A DNA stretch of 41,076 nucleotides from Pseudomonas viridiflava (GTDB lineage: Bacteria > Pseudomonadota > Gammaproteobacteria > Pseudomonadales > Pseudomonadaceae), in the NCBI RefSeq assembly GCF_900590755.1, contig NZ_UUOC01000021.1, positions 1-41,076 of the forward strand, in the 5' to 3' direction. Below the pieces are notes generated by a model. That model saw only the letters and a program-made list of their open reading frames with translations, was not told where the DNA came from and did not search any database. Below are positions 1-8,421 of the stretch, in pieces. Numbering within the stretch: the first letter of the stretch is position 1; each line of letters starts with the position of its first letter. Both the position numbers and the translations under genes were made by a program.

Positions 1-1
1 C

Positions 2-97
2 CTTGTGGGACCGGCTTCAGCCGGGAAGAGGCCGGAACATTCTCTGCATATGCGTCGTCAAACCTGCCGCCTTCCCGGCTAAAGCCGGTCCCACAGG
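2..97. repeat. REP doublet (REPIN-like), family A
   Basis: Two inverted copies of a palindromic unit beginning GTGGGACCGGCTTCAGCCGG lie at 2-28 and 71-97, separated by about 40 bases. Each unit holds its own small hairpin (ACCGGCTT.AGCCGGG) and the two pair with each other over about 25 bases. The same family recurs at 5569-5658, 7807-7896, 12803-12892 and, as a single arm, at 23161-23184. Short open frames here are repeat-encoded and not genes. Confidence 0.9.
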
Positions 98-216
98 AAT
101 GTGCATTGCAGGCCAACCGAGAATCACCCACATAGATCGCATCACCCGTAGGAGCGCGCTTGGTCTGGGCCGCACTCGGACGATGACGCGGTTTAGTGGG
201 CGATCCGCAATCCATT

Positions 217-306
217 GTAGGAGCGAACTTGTTCGCGAGAGCTGCTTTCCAGACGATGAAAATTCACCGGATGTAATGGCCTCCTCGCGAACAAGTTCGC
301 TCCTAC
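217..306. repeat. REP doublet, family B
   Basis: Inverted units GTAGGAGCGAACTTGTTCGC at 217-239 and its complement at 284-306 flank about 45 bases. This is a second REP family whose core hairpin is GCGAAC.TTGTTCGC. The rest of 1-490 (98-216 and 307-490) holds no convincing gene; a degenerate REP remnant may lie near 375-397. Confidence 0.88.
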
Positions 307-490
307 CGAACCGTGGGATGCCTGTTATCACGCGGAACCTATAGGCACACCGCAGTGCCTGATTCGCGGGGAAGCACCGCCCCCACAGACGATCGCATTC
401 CCATATGACACCTCGCCCCTTCCCAATCCAACCGAACCCCTACGCCTGCTCCCGGTCTGTTGCTGTATCACTTTTAAGGAATATGCCTTT

Positions 491-1321
491 ATGTCCGCGC
501 AACGTGGCCTTGTTTTACTTGCCCGAGGGGGCTATGCCGCTCGCGGTGTCGTGTATTTGATCATCGGAATTTTCGCCGTCCTCGCCGCGCAAGGCTCTTC
601 CCAGCCTGCGGATAGCCACAGCAGCCTTGAAGCACTGTTGAGCCAGCCGTTCGGCAACTTCATGGTCGCGCTGGTGGTGGTCGGTCTCCTCGCTTTTGCT
701 GCATGGCGAGTGTTGCAGGCAACACGTGATGTTGACCACCACGGCAATGAATTCAAAGGTCTGGTGATCCGCGCAGGCCTGCTGGTGGGCGGCATCACTT
801 ATGGCGCGCTGGCATTTTTTGCCTTGGGCCTGCTGATCAGCGCCCTGGCCAGCTCCGGAGATTCAAGCGGCAAAACCCAGGACTTGCTGGCCTGGCTGTT
901 GTCCTGGGACCATTCGAACATTCTGGTCTACCTGGTAGCACTCGTCCCTCTGGGCGTGGGCATCACCCACATCATCAAAGGTTGGAAAGCCACATTCGAG
1001 CAGTACTTCGATGCCGATGAAGCGGTCATGCGCTACGTCACCCCGGTGTCGCGCTTTGGTCTGATTGCCCGTGGCGTGGCCTTTATCGAAATCGCCGTCT
1101 TGCTGGCCGTCAGCGGCTCGCGCTATCAGGCGATGCATCCGCCGGGGCTCAAGGACGCCCTCAATGGATTGCAGGACCTACCCGCAGGCGGCATCGTGCT
1201 GATGATCGTCGCACTGGGGCTGATTGCGTTCTCGGCTTACAGTTTTGCTGAGGCAGCCTGGCGCAAAATCAACATGGATGTTCCTGGGGCGCCTCATGCC
1301 CTGAAACGACACTTCAGTTGA
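491..1321 (+). CDS. DUF1206 family membrane protein
   Basis: 276 residues, almost wholly hydrophobic, built of three related segments of about 75-90 residues (roughly 8-75, 90-175 and 185-265). Each opens with an ARG-like signature (LLARGGYAARG, VIRAGLLVGGITYG, GLIARGVAF) followed by two membrane helices. That triple repeat of helix pairs is the DUF1206 architecture, giving about six transmembrane segments in the inner membrane. The biochemical role of the family is not established. The start has an AAGGA motif about nine bases upstream. The gene stands alone: REP doublets precede it and the next gene begins about 100 bases later. Family assignment is firm; no function is proposed. Confidence 0.85.
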   Translation: MSAQRGLVLLARGGYAARGVVYLIIGIFAVLAAQGSSQPADSHSSLEALLSQPFGNFMVALVVVGLLAFAAWRVLQATRDVDHHGNEFKGLVIRAGLLVGGITYGALAFFALGLLISALASSGDSSGKTQDLLAWLLSWDHSNILVYLVALVPLGVGITHIIKGWKATFEQYFDADEAVMRYVTPVSRFGLIARGVAFIEIAVLLAVSGSRYQAMHPPGLKDALNGLQDLPAGGIVLMIVALGLIAFSAYSFAEAAWRKINMDVPGAPHALKRHFS

Positions 1322-1423
1322 GCCCCTGGAAAAATGTCCTGAAATAACTCTAATAGCTGGCCCCTCGCCTTCACCGGGCTTGGCAAACTCGCTGTCTTTT
1401 CAGCAGGTTAGGCATTGGTTTTT

Positions 1424-1753
1424 ATGCGGATTCTTGTATTGGCCGTCGCAACTGTCGCGCTGGCGGGTGTATCTCTTGGGGCGCAGGCCAAAGATGTCAG
1501 CAAAAGCGGGCGCTCGATGTGCACCTGGGGTTCGGGCATAGCCGCCGGAGCCCAGGAAGCCAAGCTATCTGGCGTCACCCTGTATGGCGCACGGAACAAG
1601 TTGCAGAACCGCAAGTTTACCCAACCCTGGATGCGCATGACCGCCATGGGCATTACCGAGCAGACCTATAAAAGCACTTCACGGCTGAAACCGGCCGCCA
1701 TTAAGCAAACCTATTATGAACAGTGCATAAAACATGAACTAGCACGACGCTGA
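1424..1753 (+). CDS. Small secreted protein of unknown function
   Basis: About 109 residues from the ATG at 1424; an in-frame TTG at 1415 is a less likely start. The N-terminus (MRILVLAVATVALAGVSLGAQA) is a clear Sec signal peptide with probable cleavage after AQA, so the mature protein of about 88 residues should be periplasmic or exported. The mature part has two cysteines (in SMCTWG and YEQCIKHE) that could form a disulfide, and it is basic. I do not recognise a named domain; the region around the second cysteine looks conserved in style with small Pseudomonas hypotheticals, but that is only an impression. The gene lies about 95 bases upstream of the potE-like gene but has its own spacing, so co-transcription is not evident. 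Confidence 0.7.
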   Translation: MRILVLAVATVALAGVSLGAQAKDVSKSGRSMCTWGSGIAAGAQEAKLSGVTLYGARNKLQNRKFTQPWMRMTAMGITEQTYKSTSRLKPAAIKQTYYEQCIKHELARR

Positions 1754-1772
1754 TCAATAAAGGTGCACTCTT

Positions 1773-1800
1773 CTGACAAATAAACTGGCGCCCTCATAAT
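1773..1800 (+). promoter_or_regulatory. Candidate sigma-70 promoter of the potE/decarboxylase operon
   Basis: CTGACA (1773-1778) and CATAAT (1795-1800) are spaced by 16 bases, close to the sigma-70 consensus, and end about 48 bases before the potE-like ATG. An AAGAGG ribosome binding site follows before the start codon. Inferred from sequence only. Confidence 0.45.
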
Positions 1801-1848
1801 CATCTGCTATAGCTATCATTCCCTTCGCAACTTGTAAGAGGCAATGGA

Positions 1849-3258
1849 ATGTCAGCCGCCAAGAAGATGAGCGTTGGCCAGTTAACTATGTTGACTGCCG
1901 TCAATATGTTGGGCTCCGGCATTGTGCTACTGCCGTCGAAACTGGCCGAAGTCGGCGCCATATCAATTCTCTCCTGGATAGTCACCGCCACAGGCTCACT
2001 GGCATTGGCCTATGCCTTTGCCCGATGCGGCATGTTGAGCCGAAAGACCGGCGGAATGGGCGGTTACGCCGAATACACCTTCGGCAAAGCCGGCAACTAC
2101 TTGACCAACTACACATATGGCCTTTCGCTACTTATTGCCAATGTGGCCATCAGCATTACTGCCGTAGGTTATATACAAGTACTGTTTAATGTGCAGCTTG
2201 ATTCTATGCAAGTTGGGCTGGCGACCATTGCCTTACTCTGGATTACTACCTTTGCCAACTTCGGCGGCGCGAGGATAACCGGGCGAATTGGTGCGATTAC
2301 AGTCTGGGGTGTTATTGCCCCGGTGGTACTGGTGTCGACCATCGGCTGGTTCTGGTTCGACAGCAGCATTTATGCCGCAGGCTGGAATCCTCATGACAAG
2401 GGCTGGTTCGAGGCCGCTGGCGCTTCGGTGGCCATTACCCTCTGGGCATTTCTAGGTCTGGAATCGGCCTGCGCCAATACCGATGCAGTGGAGAATCCAG
2501 AGAAAAACGTGCCCATTGCGGTACTGGGCGGCACGCTGGGCGCGGCGGTGATTTACATCGTCTCCACCAACGTCATCGCAGGCATTGTCGACAACGCCGA
2601 ACTCGTGACATCCACAGCCCCATTCGGGCTGGTGTTCGCCAAGATGTTCAACCCGATGATCGGCAGCCTGGTCATGGGCCTGATGGTACTGGCCTGCATC
2701 GGCTCCTTGCTGGGCTGGCAATTCACGATTGCCCAGGTGTTCAAAAGCTCGGCTGATACGGGTTATTTCATCCCGATCTTCTCCAAAGCCAACAAGGCAG
2801 GCACGCCAATCATTGGCATGTTGATCCTGCTGGCGGCACAAACGGCCCTGGGTTTCCTGACAATCAGCCCGGACCTGAGCAAGCAGTTCGACATTCTGGT
2901 GAACCTGGCGGTGGTGACCAATCTGGTGCCGTACATCCTGTCCATGGCCGCTTTGCTGACCATGCAGAAAGTCTCCAACGTACCGCCCGGTACGGCCCTG
3001 ATCACCAATATCGTCGCCACCATCGCCGCCGCTTACAGTTATCTGGCGCTGTACAGCTCCGGCGCCCAGGCGCTGATGCTCGGCGGCGTGGCAACCATTT
3101 TCGGTTACACCCTGTTCGGCTTCGTCAACAACCGGCTGATTCGTCTGGAGGCGCTCAATAACAGCGTCCCGGTACAGACCGTCAGCGCCCAGCACCTAAG
3201 CGGCGAGCCGGTACCCGTCAACAGCCTGAGTTCCACTGTTCTGGAGGCTAGATCATGA
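1849..3258 (+). CDS. potE: Putrescine/ornithine-type amino acid antiporter (APA family, PotE-like)
   Basis: 469 residues with about twelve hydrophobic segments. The whole length tracks E. coli PotE: QLTMLTAVNMLGSGI at the first helix, RKTGGMGGYAEYTFGKAGN, LWAFLGLESACANTDAVENPE, VPIAVLGGTLGAAVIYIVST, SLLGWQFTIAQVFKSS and NLAVVTNLVPYILSMAALL are PotE-type landmarks. It is about 30 residues longer than PotE, the excess being a hydrophilic C-terminal tail. In PotE the protein exchanges putrescine for ornithine across the inner membrane. Here it should export the amine made by the downstream decarboxylase in exchange for the parent amino acid. Its stop codon overlaps the next start (ATGA at 3255-3258), so the two are translationally coupled. 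Substrate pair is inferred from similarity and could also be lysine/cadaverine or another pair. Confidence 0.88.
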   Translation: MSAAKKMSVGQLTMLTAVNMLGSGIVLLPSKLAEVGAISILSWIVTATGSLALAYAFARCGMLSRKTGGMGGYAEYTFGKAGNYLTNYTYGLSLLIANVAISITAVGYIQVLFNVQLDSMQVGLATIALLWITTFANFGGARITGRIGAITVWGVIAPVVLVSTIGWFWFDSSIYAAGWNPHDKGWFEAAGASVAITLWAFLGLESACANTDAVENPEKNVPIAVLGGTLGAAVIYIVSTNVIAGIVDNAELVTSTAPFGLVFAKMFNPMIGSLVMGLMVLACIGSLLGWQFTIAQVFKSSADTGYFIPIFSKANKAGTPIIGMLILLAAQTALGFLTISPDLSKQFDILVNLAVVTNLVPYILSMAALLTMQKVSNVPPGTALITNIVATIAAAYSYLALYSSGAQALMLGGVATIFGYTLFGFVNNRLIRLEALNNSVPVQTVSAQHLSGEPVPVNSLSSTVLEARS

Positions 3259-5540
3259 GCGAGAACCGCCATCTGCTCGGCATGCTTGCGTTGTTGGTCA
3301 GCAGCGCGCCTGACAAACGCACGGTATTTGGCCGCGCCCTGAATCAACTGCTCGCTGACGTTGAAGAGCGCTCCATCAGCCTGCTGGTCTCGGAAAGCCT
3401 GGCCGACGCCAACTCGATTATCCATTCGGACCCCGCCGTGCAGTGCGTGCTGCTCAGCTGGGAGATGGACCGCAGCGACGGCCATGAAGAATGCATCAAG
3501 CTGTTGACCAATCTGCGCGAGCGCAATACCCGAGTCCCGGTCTTCCTGATCAGCGACCGCAGCACCGCGTCCACCATTCCACTGGTAGTCATGCAGCACG
3601 CCGATGACTTCATCTGGCTGCCCGAAGACACCAGCCGGTTTCTCAGTGGCCGTATTCTGGCGGCCATCGAACGCTATCGTCAGGCCGTTTTGCCACCGAT
3701 GTTCGGCGCCCTGCTGAAGTTTGCCCGCAGCTATGAATATTCCTGGCATACGCCGGGGCATGCGGGTGGCACAGCCTTTCTGAAAAGCACCGCAGGCAGA
3801 GCCTTTTACGAGTTTTTCGGAGAAAACCTGCTGCGCTCGGACCTGTCGATTTCGGTGGGTGAACTGGGTTCGCTGCTGGATCACAGCGGTCCGATTGGCC
3901 AGGGTGAACGTTATGCGGCGAAAGTCTTTGGCGCGCACCGGACTTACTACGTGACCAACGGCTCGTCGATGTCCAACCGGGTCATCCTCATGGCCAGCGT
4001 GACCCGCAACCAGATCGCCCTGTGCGACCGCAATTGCCACAAATCCGCCGAGCATGCGATGACGCTCTCCGGCGCGATCCCGACCTACCTGGTACCGACC
4101 CGCAACCGCTACGGCATCATCGGCCCGATTCTGCCGAAAACCTTGAGCCCGGAAGGCATCAAGGCCGCCATCGCCAACAATCCGCTGGTGCGCGAAGGCA
4201 TCGACCAGACGCCGATCCACGCCATCATCACCAACTCCACCTATGACGGCCTGACCTACAACGTCACTCGGGTTGAAGAACTGCTGGGGCAAAGTGTCGA
4301 CCGCCTGCACTTTGACGAAGCCTGGTATGGCTATGCGCGCTTCAATCCGCTGTACCGCGACCGCTTCGCCATGCACGGCAGCCCGGACGATCATGACCCG
4401 AGCAAGCCGACGGTGTTCGCGACTCAGTCCACCCATAAACTGTTGGCGGCACTGTCCCAGGCCTCGATGATCCACGTGCGCAATGGCCGCAATCCAATCC
4501 CCCACGGGCGCTTCAACGAGTCATACATGATGCATGCCTCGACCTCGCCCAACTACGCGATCATGGCCTCGTGCGACGTCAGCTCGGCGATGATGGAAGC
4601 GCCCAGCGGAGAAATTCTGACAGGGGAATCCATCGAAGAAGCCATTGCTTTTCGCCAGGTGATTTCGCGGATGAACAGCGAGATGCGCAAGGGCGACGAC
4701 TGGTTTTTCTCCTGCTGGCAGCCACCCGTGGTGAGGGTTGATGGGGCTCAGGTGCCGTTTCACGAAGTAGATGCCAACACCCTCAAGACCGAGCCGGATT
4801 GCTGGGTGCTGCACCCCAATGAGGTCTGGCACGGGTTTGGCGATATAGAAGAAGGCTACTGCATGCTCGACCCGATCAAGGTCTCGGTGCTCAGCCCCGG
4901 CATGGGCGATGACGGGAATCTTCTGGACTTCGGCATCCCGGCCTGCGTGCTCACCGCGTATCTGGGTCGCCAGGGCATCGTGGTAGAGAAAACCACGGAC
5001 TTCACCATCCTGTTCCTGTTCTCGATCGGCATCACCAAAGGCAAATGGGGCACGCTGGTCAACGCCCTGCTGGACTTCAAGCGCGATTACGACAGCAATC
5101 TGGAACTGGAGCTGTGCCTGCCCGATCTGCTGACGGCCAACCAACAGCGCTACGCCGGAATGGGCCTGAAGGATCTGGCCGAAGACATTTTCATCGCCAT
5201 GAAGAAAAACCGCACCACCGCCACCATGGCCCAGGCCTTCGGCATGTTGCCGCAAGCCGAATACAGCCCGGTGGAAGCTTACGAAAAACTGGTCAGGAAT
5301 GAAGTCGAGCTGGTCACCCTGGATGAGGCCGCTGGCCGCCTTGTGGCCACCGGCATCGTGCCCTATCCACCAGGGATTCCGCTGCTGATGCCGGGCGAAA
5401 ACGCAGGGCCTGCGGATGGGCCGCTGTTGGGTTATCTGAAGGCACTTGAGAGCTTTGACACGTCATTTCCCGGCTTCACCCACGATACCCATGGGATTGA
5501 AAGCGAGGCCGGGGTTTATCGGTTGCTGGTTTTGAAGTGA
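3255..5540 (+). CDS. PLP-dependent Orn/Lys/Arg decarboxylase
   Basis: 761 residues, a fold-type I basic amino acid decarboxylase. Residues 1-150 form the response-regulator-like wing domain. The PLP domain follows with YSWHTPGHAGG, NGSSMSNR (cofactor phosphate), HFDEAWYG (Asp354, pyridine nitrogen) and STHKLLAALSQASMIH, where Lys395 should bind PLP. The C-terminal domain has DCWVLHPNEVWHGF, LDPIKVSVLSPGMG and PYPPGIPLLMPGE. Length and C-terminal motifs are nearest to AdiA (about 756 residues) and Pseudomonas LdcA, and longer than SpeC or CadA/LdcC. It should convert a basic amino acid plus a proton to its diamine and CO2 in the cytoplasm. GGAGG lies seven bases before the start. The coupled PotE-like gene argues for ornithine, while overall resemblance argues for arginine or lysine, so no symbol is given. 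Confidence 0.9.
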   Translation: MSENRHLLGMLALLVSSAPDKRTVFGRALNQLLADVEERSISLLVSESLADANSIIHSDPAVQCVLLSWEMDRSDGHEECIKLLTNLRERNTRVPVFLISDRSTASTIPLVVMQHADDFIWLPEDTSRFLSGRILAAIERYRQAVLPPMFGALLKFARSYEYSWHTPGHAGGTAFLKSTAGRAFYEFFGENLLRSDLSISVGELGSLLDHSGPIGQGERYAAKVFGAHRTYYVTNGSSMSNRVILMASVTRNQIALCDRNCHKSAEHAMTLSGAIPTYLVPTRNRYGIIGPILPKTLSPEGIKAAIANNPLVREGIDQTPIHAIITNSTYDGLTYNVTRVEELLGQSVDRLHFDEAWYGYARFNPLYRDRFAMHGSPDDHDPSKPTVFATQSTHKLLAALSQASMIHVRNGRNPIPHGRFNESYMMHASTSPNYAIMASCDVSSAMMEAPSGEILTGESIEEAIAFRQVISRMNSEMRKGDDWFFSCWQPPVVRVDGAQVPFHEVDANTLKTEPDCWVLHPNEVWHGFGDIEEGYCMLDPIKVSVLSPGMGDDGNLLDFGIPACVLTAYLGRQGIVVEKTTDFTILFLFSIGITKGKWGTLVNALLDFKRDYDSNLELELCLPDLLTANQQRYAGMGLKDLAEDIFIAMKKNRTTATMAQAFGMLPQAEYSPVEAYEKLVRNEVELVTLDEAAGRLVATGIVPYPPGIPLLMPGENAGPADGPLLGYLKALESFDTSFPGFTHDTHGIESEAGVYRLLVLK

Positions 5541-5568
5541 GATGCCGCACCTGGCGAAATCCGGTCTC

Positions 5569-5658
5569 GTGGGACCGGCTTTAGCCGGGAAGAGGTCAGT
5601 ACATCCGAAACATCATCGTTGGCAGAAATACTGTCTTCCCGGCTAAAGCCGGTCCCAC
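5569..5658. repeat. REP doublet, family A
   Basis: Perfect inverted copies of a 24-base unit starting GTGGGACCGGCTTTAGCCGG at 5569-5592 and 5635-5658, located between two convergent genes. It may act as a bidirectional transcript end for the decarboxylase and the SMP-30-like gene. Confidence 0.92.
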
Positions 5659-5687
5659 TACAGCGAGGCGTTGGAGGCGCCTAAAGA

Positions 5688-6785
5688 TCAGGCGAACGTC
5701 GCACCCCGTGTATTCACAAACAGCGAATACACGGAGTGGCTGCCAGCCATGAACAGACGGTTACCTTCACGGCCGCCGAAGCACAGGTTCGGGCAGCGTT
5801 CTGGCAAGGAGATATGCCCGATGGCTTTGCCTTCCGGGTTGAACACCCGCACGCCATCGAGCTTCTCCAGGTCCGCCTTGGGATCGCCATTGCCACCCCA
5901 GCCGCACCACAGATTGCCGCTTTCATCGCACTTGATGCCGTCGATACCTGCGTAATCAAGACCCTCGATATGTTTGCGACGCAAGCCCAGAGTACCGTCG
6001 TCGTTAACGGCGATGGCCCAGATGATTCGATTGGGCTTGGCCCGCCCTTCAACTACATACAGGATCTTCTCGTCAGGCGAGAAGCACAGGCCGTTCGGCC
6101 CGTTCACATCGTCAATGACCCGGCTGACCTTCCCGTTGCCGCCATCGATGCGGTAAACCGCGTGGGGCAATTCCGGCGTGACTTTGTGCCCTTCATAGTT
6201 GTTGCCGGTCTGAAACGGAGGGTCGGTAAACCAGATCGAACCGTCGCGCTTGCAGACAATATCGTTAGGTGAATTGAAGGGTTTACCCTCGAAGCTGTCA
6301 GCCAGCACGGTAATGCTGCCGTTGTATTCGGTGCGGGTAATCCGCCGACCTTCTTTGCTGGTGGTTGAACCTTCGCAGACCAGCAAACGCCCTTGGCGAT
6401 CACGGCACAGGCCGTTGGAGAAATTGGACTGCTCGCGGTAGACCGACAAGGCACCGGTGACTTCATCCCAGCGCATGATGCGATTGTTGGGAATGTCGCT
6501 GACCAGCAAATAACGCCCATCGCCCACCCAGACCGGCCCTTCCACCCAGCGCAAGCCAGTGGCCAGACGCTCAACGCTGGCGTTGAAGACGCGGAGGTCC
6601 AGGAAGCTGTCGTCAAGAATATTGACCAACGGGTCGGGGTAACGCTGACTGAGCGGCTCAGCGCTGGCCAACCGAGGCAACGCAGCACTGCCTAACGCGG
6701 CAACACCTGCCGACAGGGCCAGCGAAGTTTTCAGGAATGAGCGGCGGCCGCTGTTGGCGGCCATGTCAGATGGCGATGAATCCAT
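5688..6785 (-). CDS. SMP-30/gluconolactonase-like protein with Tat signal
   Basis: 365 residues. The N-terminus carries a twin-arginine export signal (GRRSFLKTSLALSAGVAALGSAALPRLASA), so the folded protein should act in the periplasm. The rest is the six-bladed propeller of the SMP-30/gluconolactonase/LRE family. VEGPVW supplies the first metal-binding Glu, FNSPNDIVCKRDGSIWFTDP the Asn, and YAGIDGIKCDESGNLWCGWGG the Asp of the divalent metal site. Known members hydrolyse sugar lactones or related esters, so lactone hydrolysis is plausible but the substrate is unknown. A GGAG motif lies about seven bases before the start. The neighbouring SDR on the same strand lies 126 bases upstream, so a link is possible but not shown. 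Confidence 0.87.
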   Translation of the reverse strand: MDSSPSDMAANSGRRSFLKTSLALSAGVAALGSAALPRLASAEPLSQRYPDPLVNILDDSFLDLRVFNASVERLATGLRWVEGPVWVGDGRYLLVSDIPNNRIMRWDEVTGALSVYREQSNFSNGLCRDRQGRLLVCEGSTTSKEGRRITRTEYNGSITVLADSFEGKPFNSPNDIVCKRDGSIWFTDPPFQTGNNYEGHKVTPELPHAVYRIDGGNGKVSRVIDDVNGPNGLCFSPDEKILYVVEGRAKPNRIIWAIAVNDDGTLGLRRKHIEGLDYAGIDGIKCDESGNLWCGWGGNGDPKADLEKLDGVRVFNPEGKAIGHISLPERCPNLCFGGREGNRLFMAGSHSVYSLFVNTRGATFA

Positions 6786-6910
6786 GGTGCATCTCCGTTT
6801 ATTTTTTATTGGACGGGGATGCTCGTTTTACAGGCTGACAAGTCATCGTACAAGTGTTGATTCAGGGCGTTTGGCCCGCGCCAGACGCCCCCGAATGCTT
6901 TTCCCGAAGA

Positions 6911-7648
6911 TCAATAAGGGCTGGCGGTGGGTCGTACGATCAGTTCGCTGACGTCGACATCTGCCGGTTGCTCAACCGCGTAGGCAATTGCACGGGCGAT
7001 GGCCATGGCCGGGATGGCGATGCTGCGAAATTCGCGCATCAATGCCCTGCCGCCTTCATCGGAAATGCTCTCTGCCAACTCGGACTCGGTGACGCCGGGG
7101 GAAATCACGGTCACACGGATGTCACCGCCGACCTCCTGACGCAAGCCTTCGGAAATCGCCCGCACCGCGAACTTGGTGGCGCAATAGACCGCGGCCGTCG
7201 GGCTGACGGTATAGGCGCCGATGGACGCGATATTGATGAACTGCCCGGATTTCTGTTGCTGCATGAGCGGCAGGCCAGCGGCGATGCCGTGCAGAACCCC
7301 GCGAATGTTGACGTCGATCATCTGGTCCCACTCGGAGACTTTCAATGCGTCGAGTCTGGACAGCGGCATGACCCCGGCGTTATTGACGATCACATCGACC
7401 CGCCCGTACTGGCTGACGGCAAAATCGACGAAGGCCTGCATGTCGGTGCGGCTGGTAACGTCCACCGCCTGATACTGCGCGCTACCACCGGCAGCACGAA
7501 TGTCCTCGCACAGCTGAGCAAGCCGCTCGGTACGACGCGCCCCGAGAACGACCTTCGCGCCCTTCTCTGCCAATAGCCGAGCCGTGGCTTCGCCAATCCC
7601 GCTGCTGGCGCCGGTAATGACGATGACTTTGTTGTTGATGCTGGACAT
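6911..7648 (-). CDS. Short-chain dehydrogenase/reductase (SDR)
   Basis: 245 residues, the size of a classical SDR. It has the Rossmann nucleotide-binding motif TGASSGIG near the N-terminus, the structural NNAG motif (IVNNAGVM), the catalytic Ser in NIASIGAY, and the YxxxK pair in AVYCATKFA. SPGVTESEL follows the active site as in classical members. It should be an NAD(P)-dependent oxidoreductase of the cytoplasm; ARR after the second strand (LGARRTERL) suggests preference for NADP(H), as such basic residues do in the family. An AAGGA motif lies eight bases before the start. Substrate unknown. It could be transcribed with the downstream SMP-30-like gene, giving a possible oxidation-plus-lactone-hydrolysis pair, but this is inference. 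Confidence 0.88.
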   Translation of the reverse strand: MSSINNKVIVITGASSGIGEATARLLAEKGAKVVLGARRTERLAQLCEDIRAAGGSAQYQAVDVTSRTDMQAFVDFAVSQYGRVDVIVNNAGVMPLSRLDALKVSEWDQMIDVNIRGVLHGIAAGLPLMQQQKSGQFINIASIGAYTVSPTAAVYCATKFAVRAISEGLRQEVGGDIRVTVISPGVTESELAESISDEGGRALMREFRSIAIPAMAIARAIAYAVEQPADVDVSELIVRPTASPY

Positions 7649-7806
7649 GATTTTTATCCTTGTCTGGAGAGCGAGTGATGAGAGATGAACTCAATACCCG
7701 TCCAGACTAAGGCGGTGACGCTGCAGTGATTAGTCCGATCCTTCTGAGTGATTGCCTGATCCTGCGCTGCGTGTGACACAACCTCACCGCTCGGCAACAT
7801 CTAACA

Positions 7807-7896
7807 GTGGGACCGGCTTTAGTCGGGAAGGCGGCAGTTCTATCGACACCTATGCAGTGGATATACGGGCCTCTTCCCGGCTGAAGCCGGTCCCAC
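7807..7896. repeat. REP doublet, family A
   Basis: Inverted 24-base units at 7807-7830 and 7873-7896 with one substitution in each arm (TTTAGTCGGG versus CCCGGCTGAAG). It lies upstream of the SDR and downstream of the small lipoprotein gene. Confidence 0.9.
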
Positions 7897-7929
7897 GAGG
7901 CGCAGTGTCAGAGCTGCCGCCCAACTACA

Positions 7930-8190
7930 TCAATTCTTCGGCGCGTTCTGGGTGCTTTCCGGGGTCTGGATGGTTGGCACGAAGGTTTGAGCTTCTTCGG
8001 CCTTGGCTTCTTTGGACTCGGCAGTCGCCTTGTCGGCTTTGGCACTTTCCTTGGCCGCTTCCTGAGCCTTGTCCTCTGCCTTCTCGGCATGGTGCTGGGC
8101 TTGCTGGGCCTTGTCTTCGGATTTGCTGTCGCAAGCGGCCAGGCCAATCGTGGAAGCCAGCATCAGACTGTAGGCAAGAGTTTTCAACAT
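7930..8190 (-). CDS. Small Ala/Lys/Glu-rich lipoprotein
   Basis: 86 residues. A lipoprotein signal peptide ends in the lipobox GLAAC, with Cys20 the lipidation site, followed by Asp21, which in enterobacteria favours inner-membrane retention (the rule is looser in Pseudomonas). Residues 25-66 are almost entirely Ala, Lys, Glu, Asp, Gln and Ser in a heptad-like pattern (DKAQQAQHHAEKAEDKAQEA), predicting a long amphipathic or coiled-coil helix, then a Pro/Thr-containing tail. It resembles the general style of small helical envelope lipoproteins such as OprI or Lpp but lacks a C-terminal Lys typical of peptidoglycan linkage; it ends in APKN. An AAAGGGAAA ribosome binding site precedes the ATG. 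Role unknown. Confidence 0.78.
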   Translation of the reverse strand: MLKTLAYSLMLASTIGLAACDSKSEDKAQQAQHHAEKAEDKAQEAAKESAKADKATAESKEAKAEEAQTFVPTIQTPESTQNAPKN

Positions 8191-8421
8191 CGGGTGTTTC
8201 CCTTTCTAAGTTAGTTGGAGGTTCGAGCCGCGAGCTAGAGCCTTAGTTCAACATTCCGCACATCTGTTCAAGCCAGGCACACTAATGGCGGAGTAACATC
8301 AAGTAACCCTTTAGAACTAGACAGCTCCGCCGATAGATTCACCTAGACTCGCTGGCCGACTCCGAGGTCATGCGACGCCCACTCCCCGTTCCCCAAGAAC
8401 AATACTCAGCAGGACGCGCAA

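Noticed and set aside
3..344. Overlapping frames in the first 350 bases
   Set aside because: They are encoded by REP arms and have no independent support.
3105..4505. Long antisense open frame (466 codons, minus strand) across potE and the decarboxylase gene
   Set aside because: It lies wholly opposite two firmly identified genes, has no recognisable domain and is a frame artefact of GC-rich codon bias.
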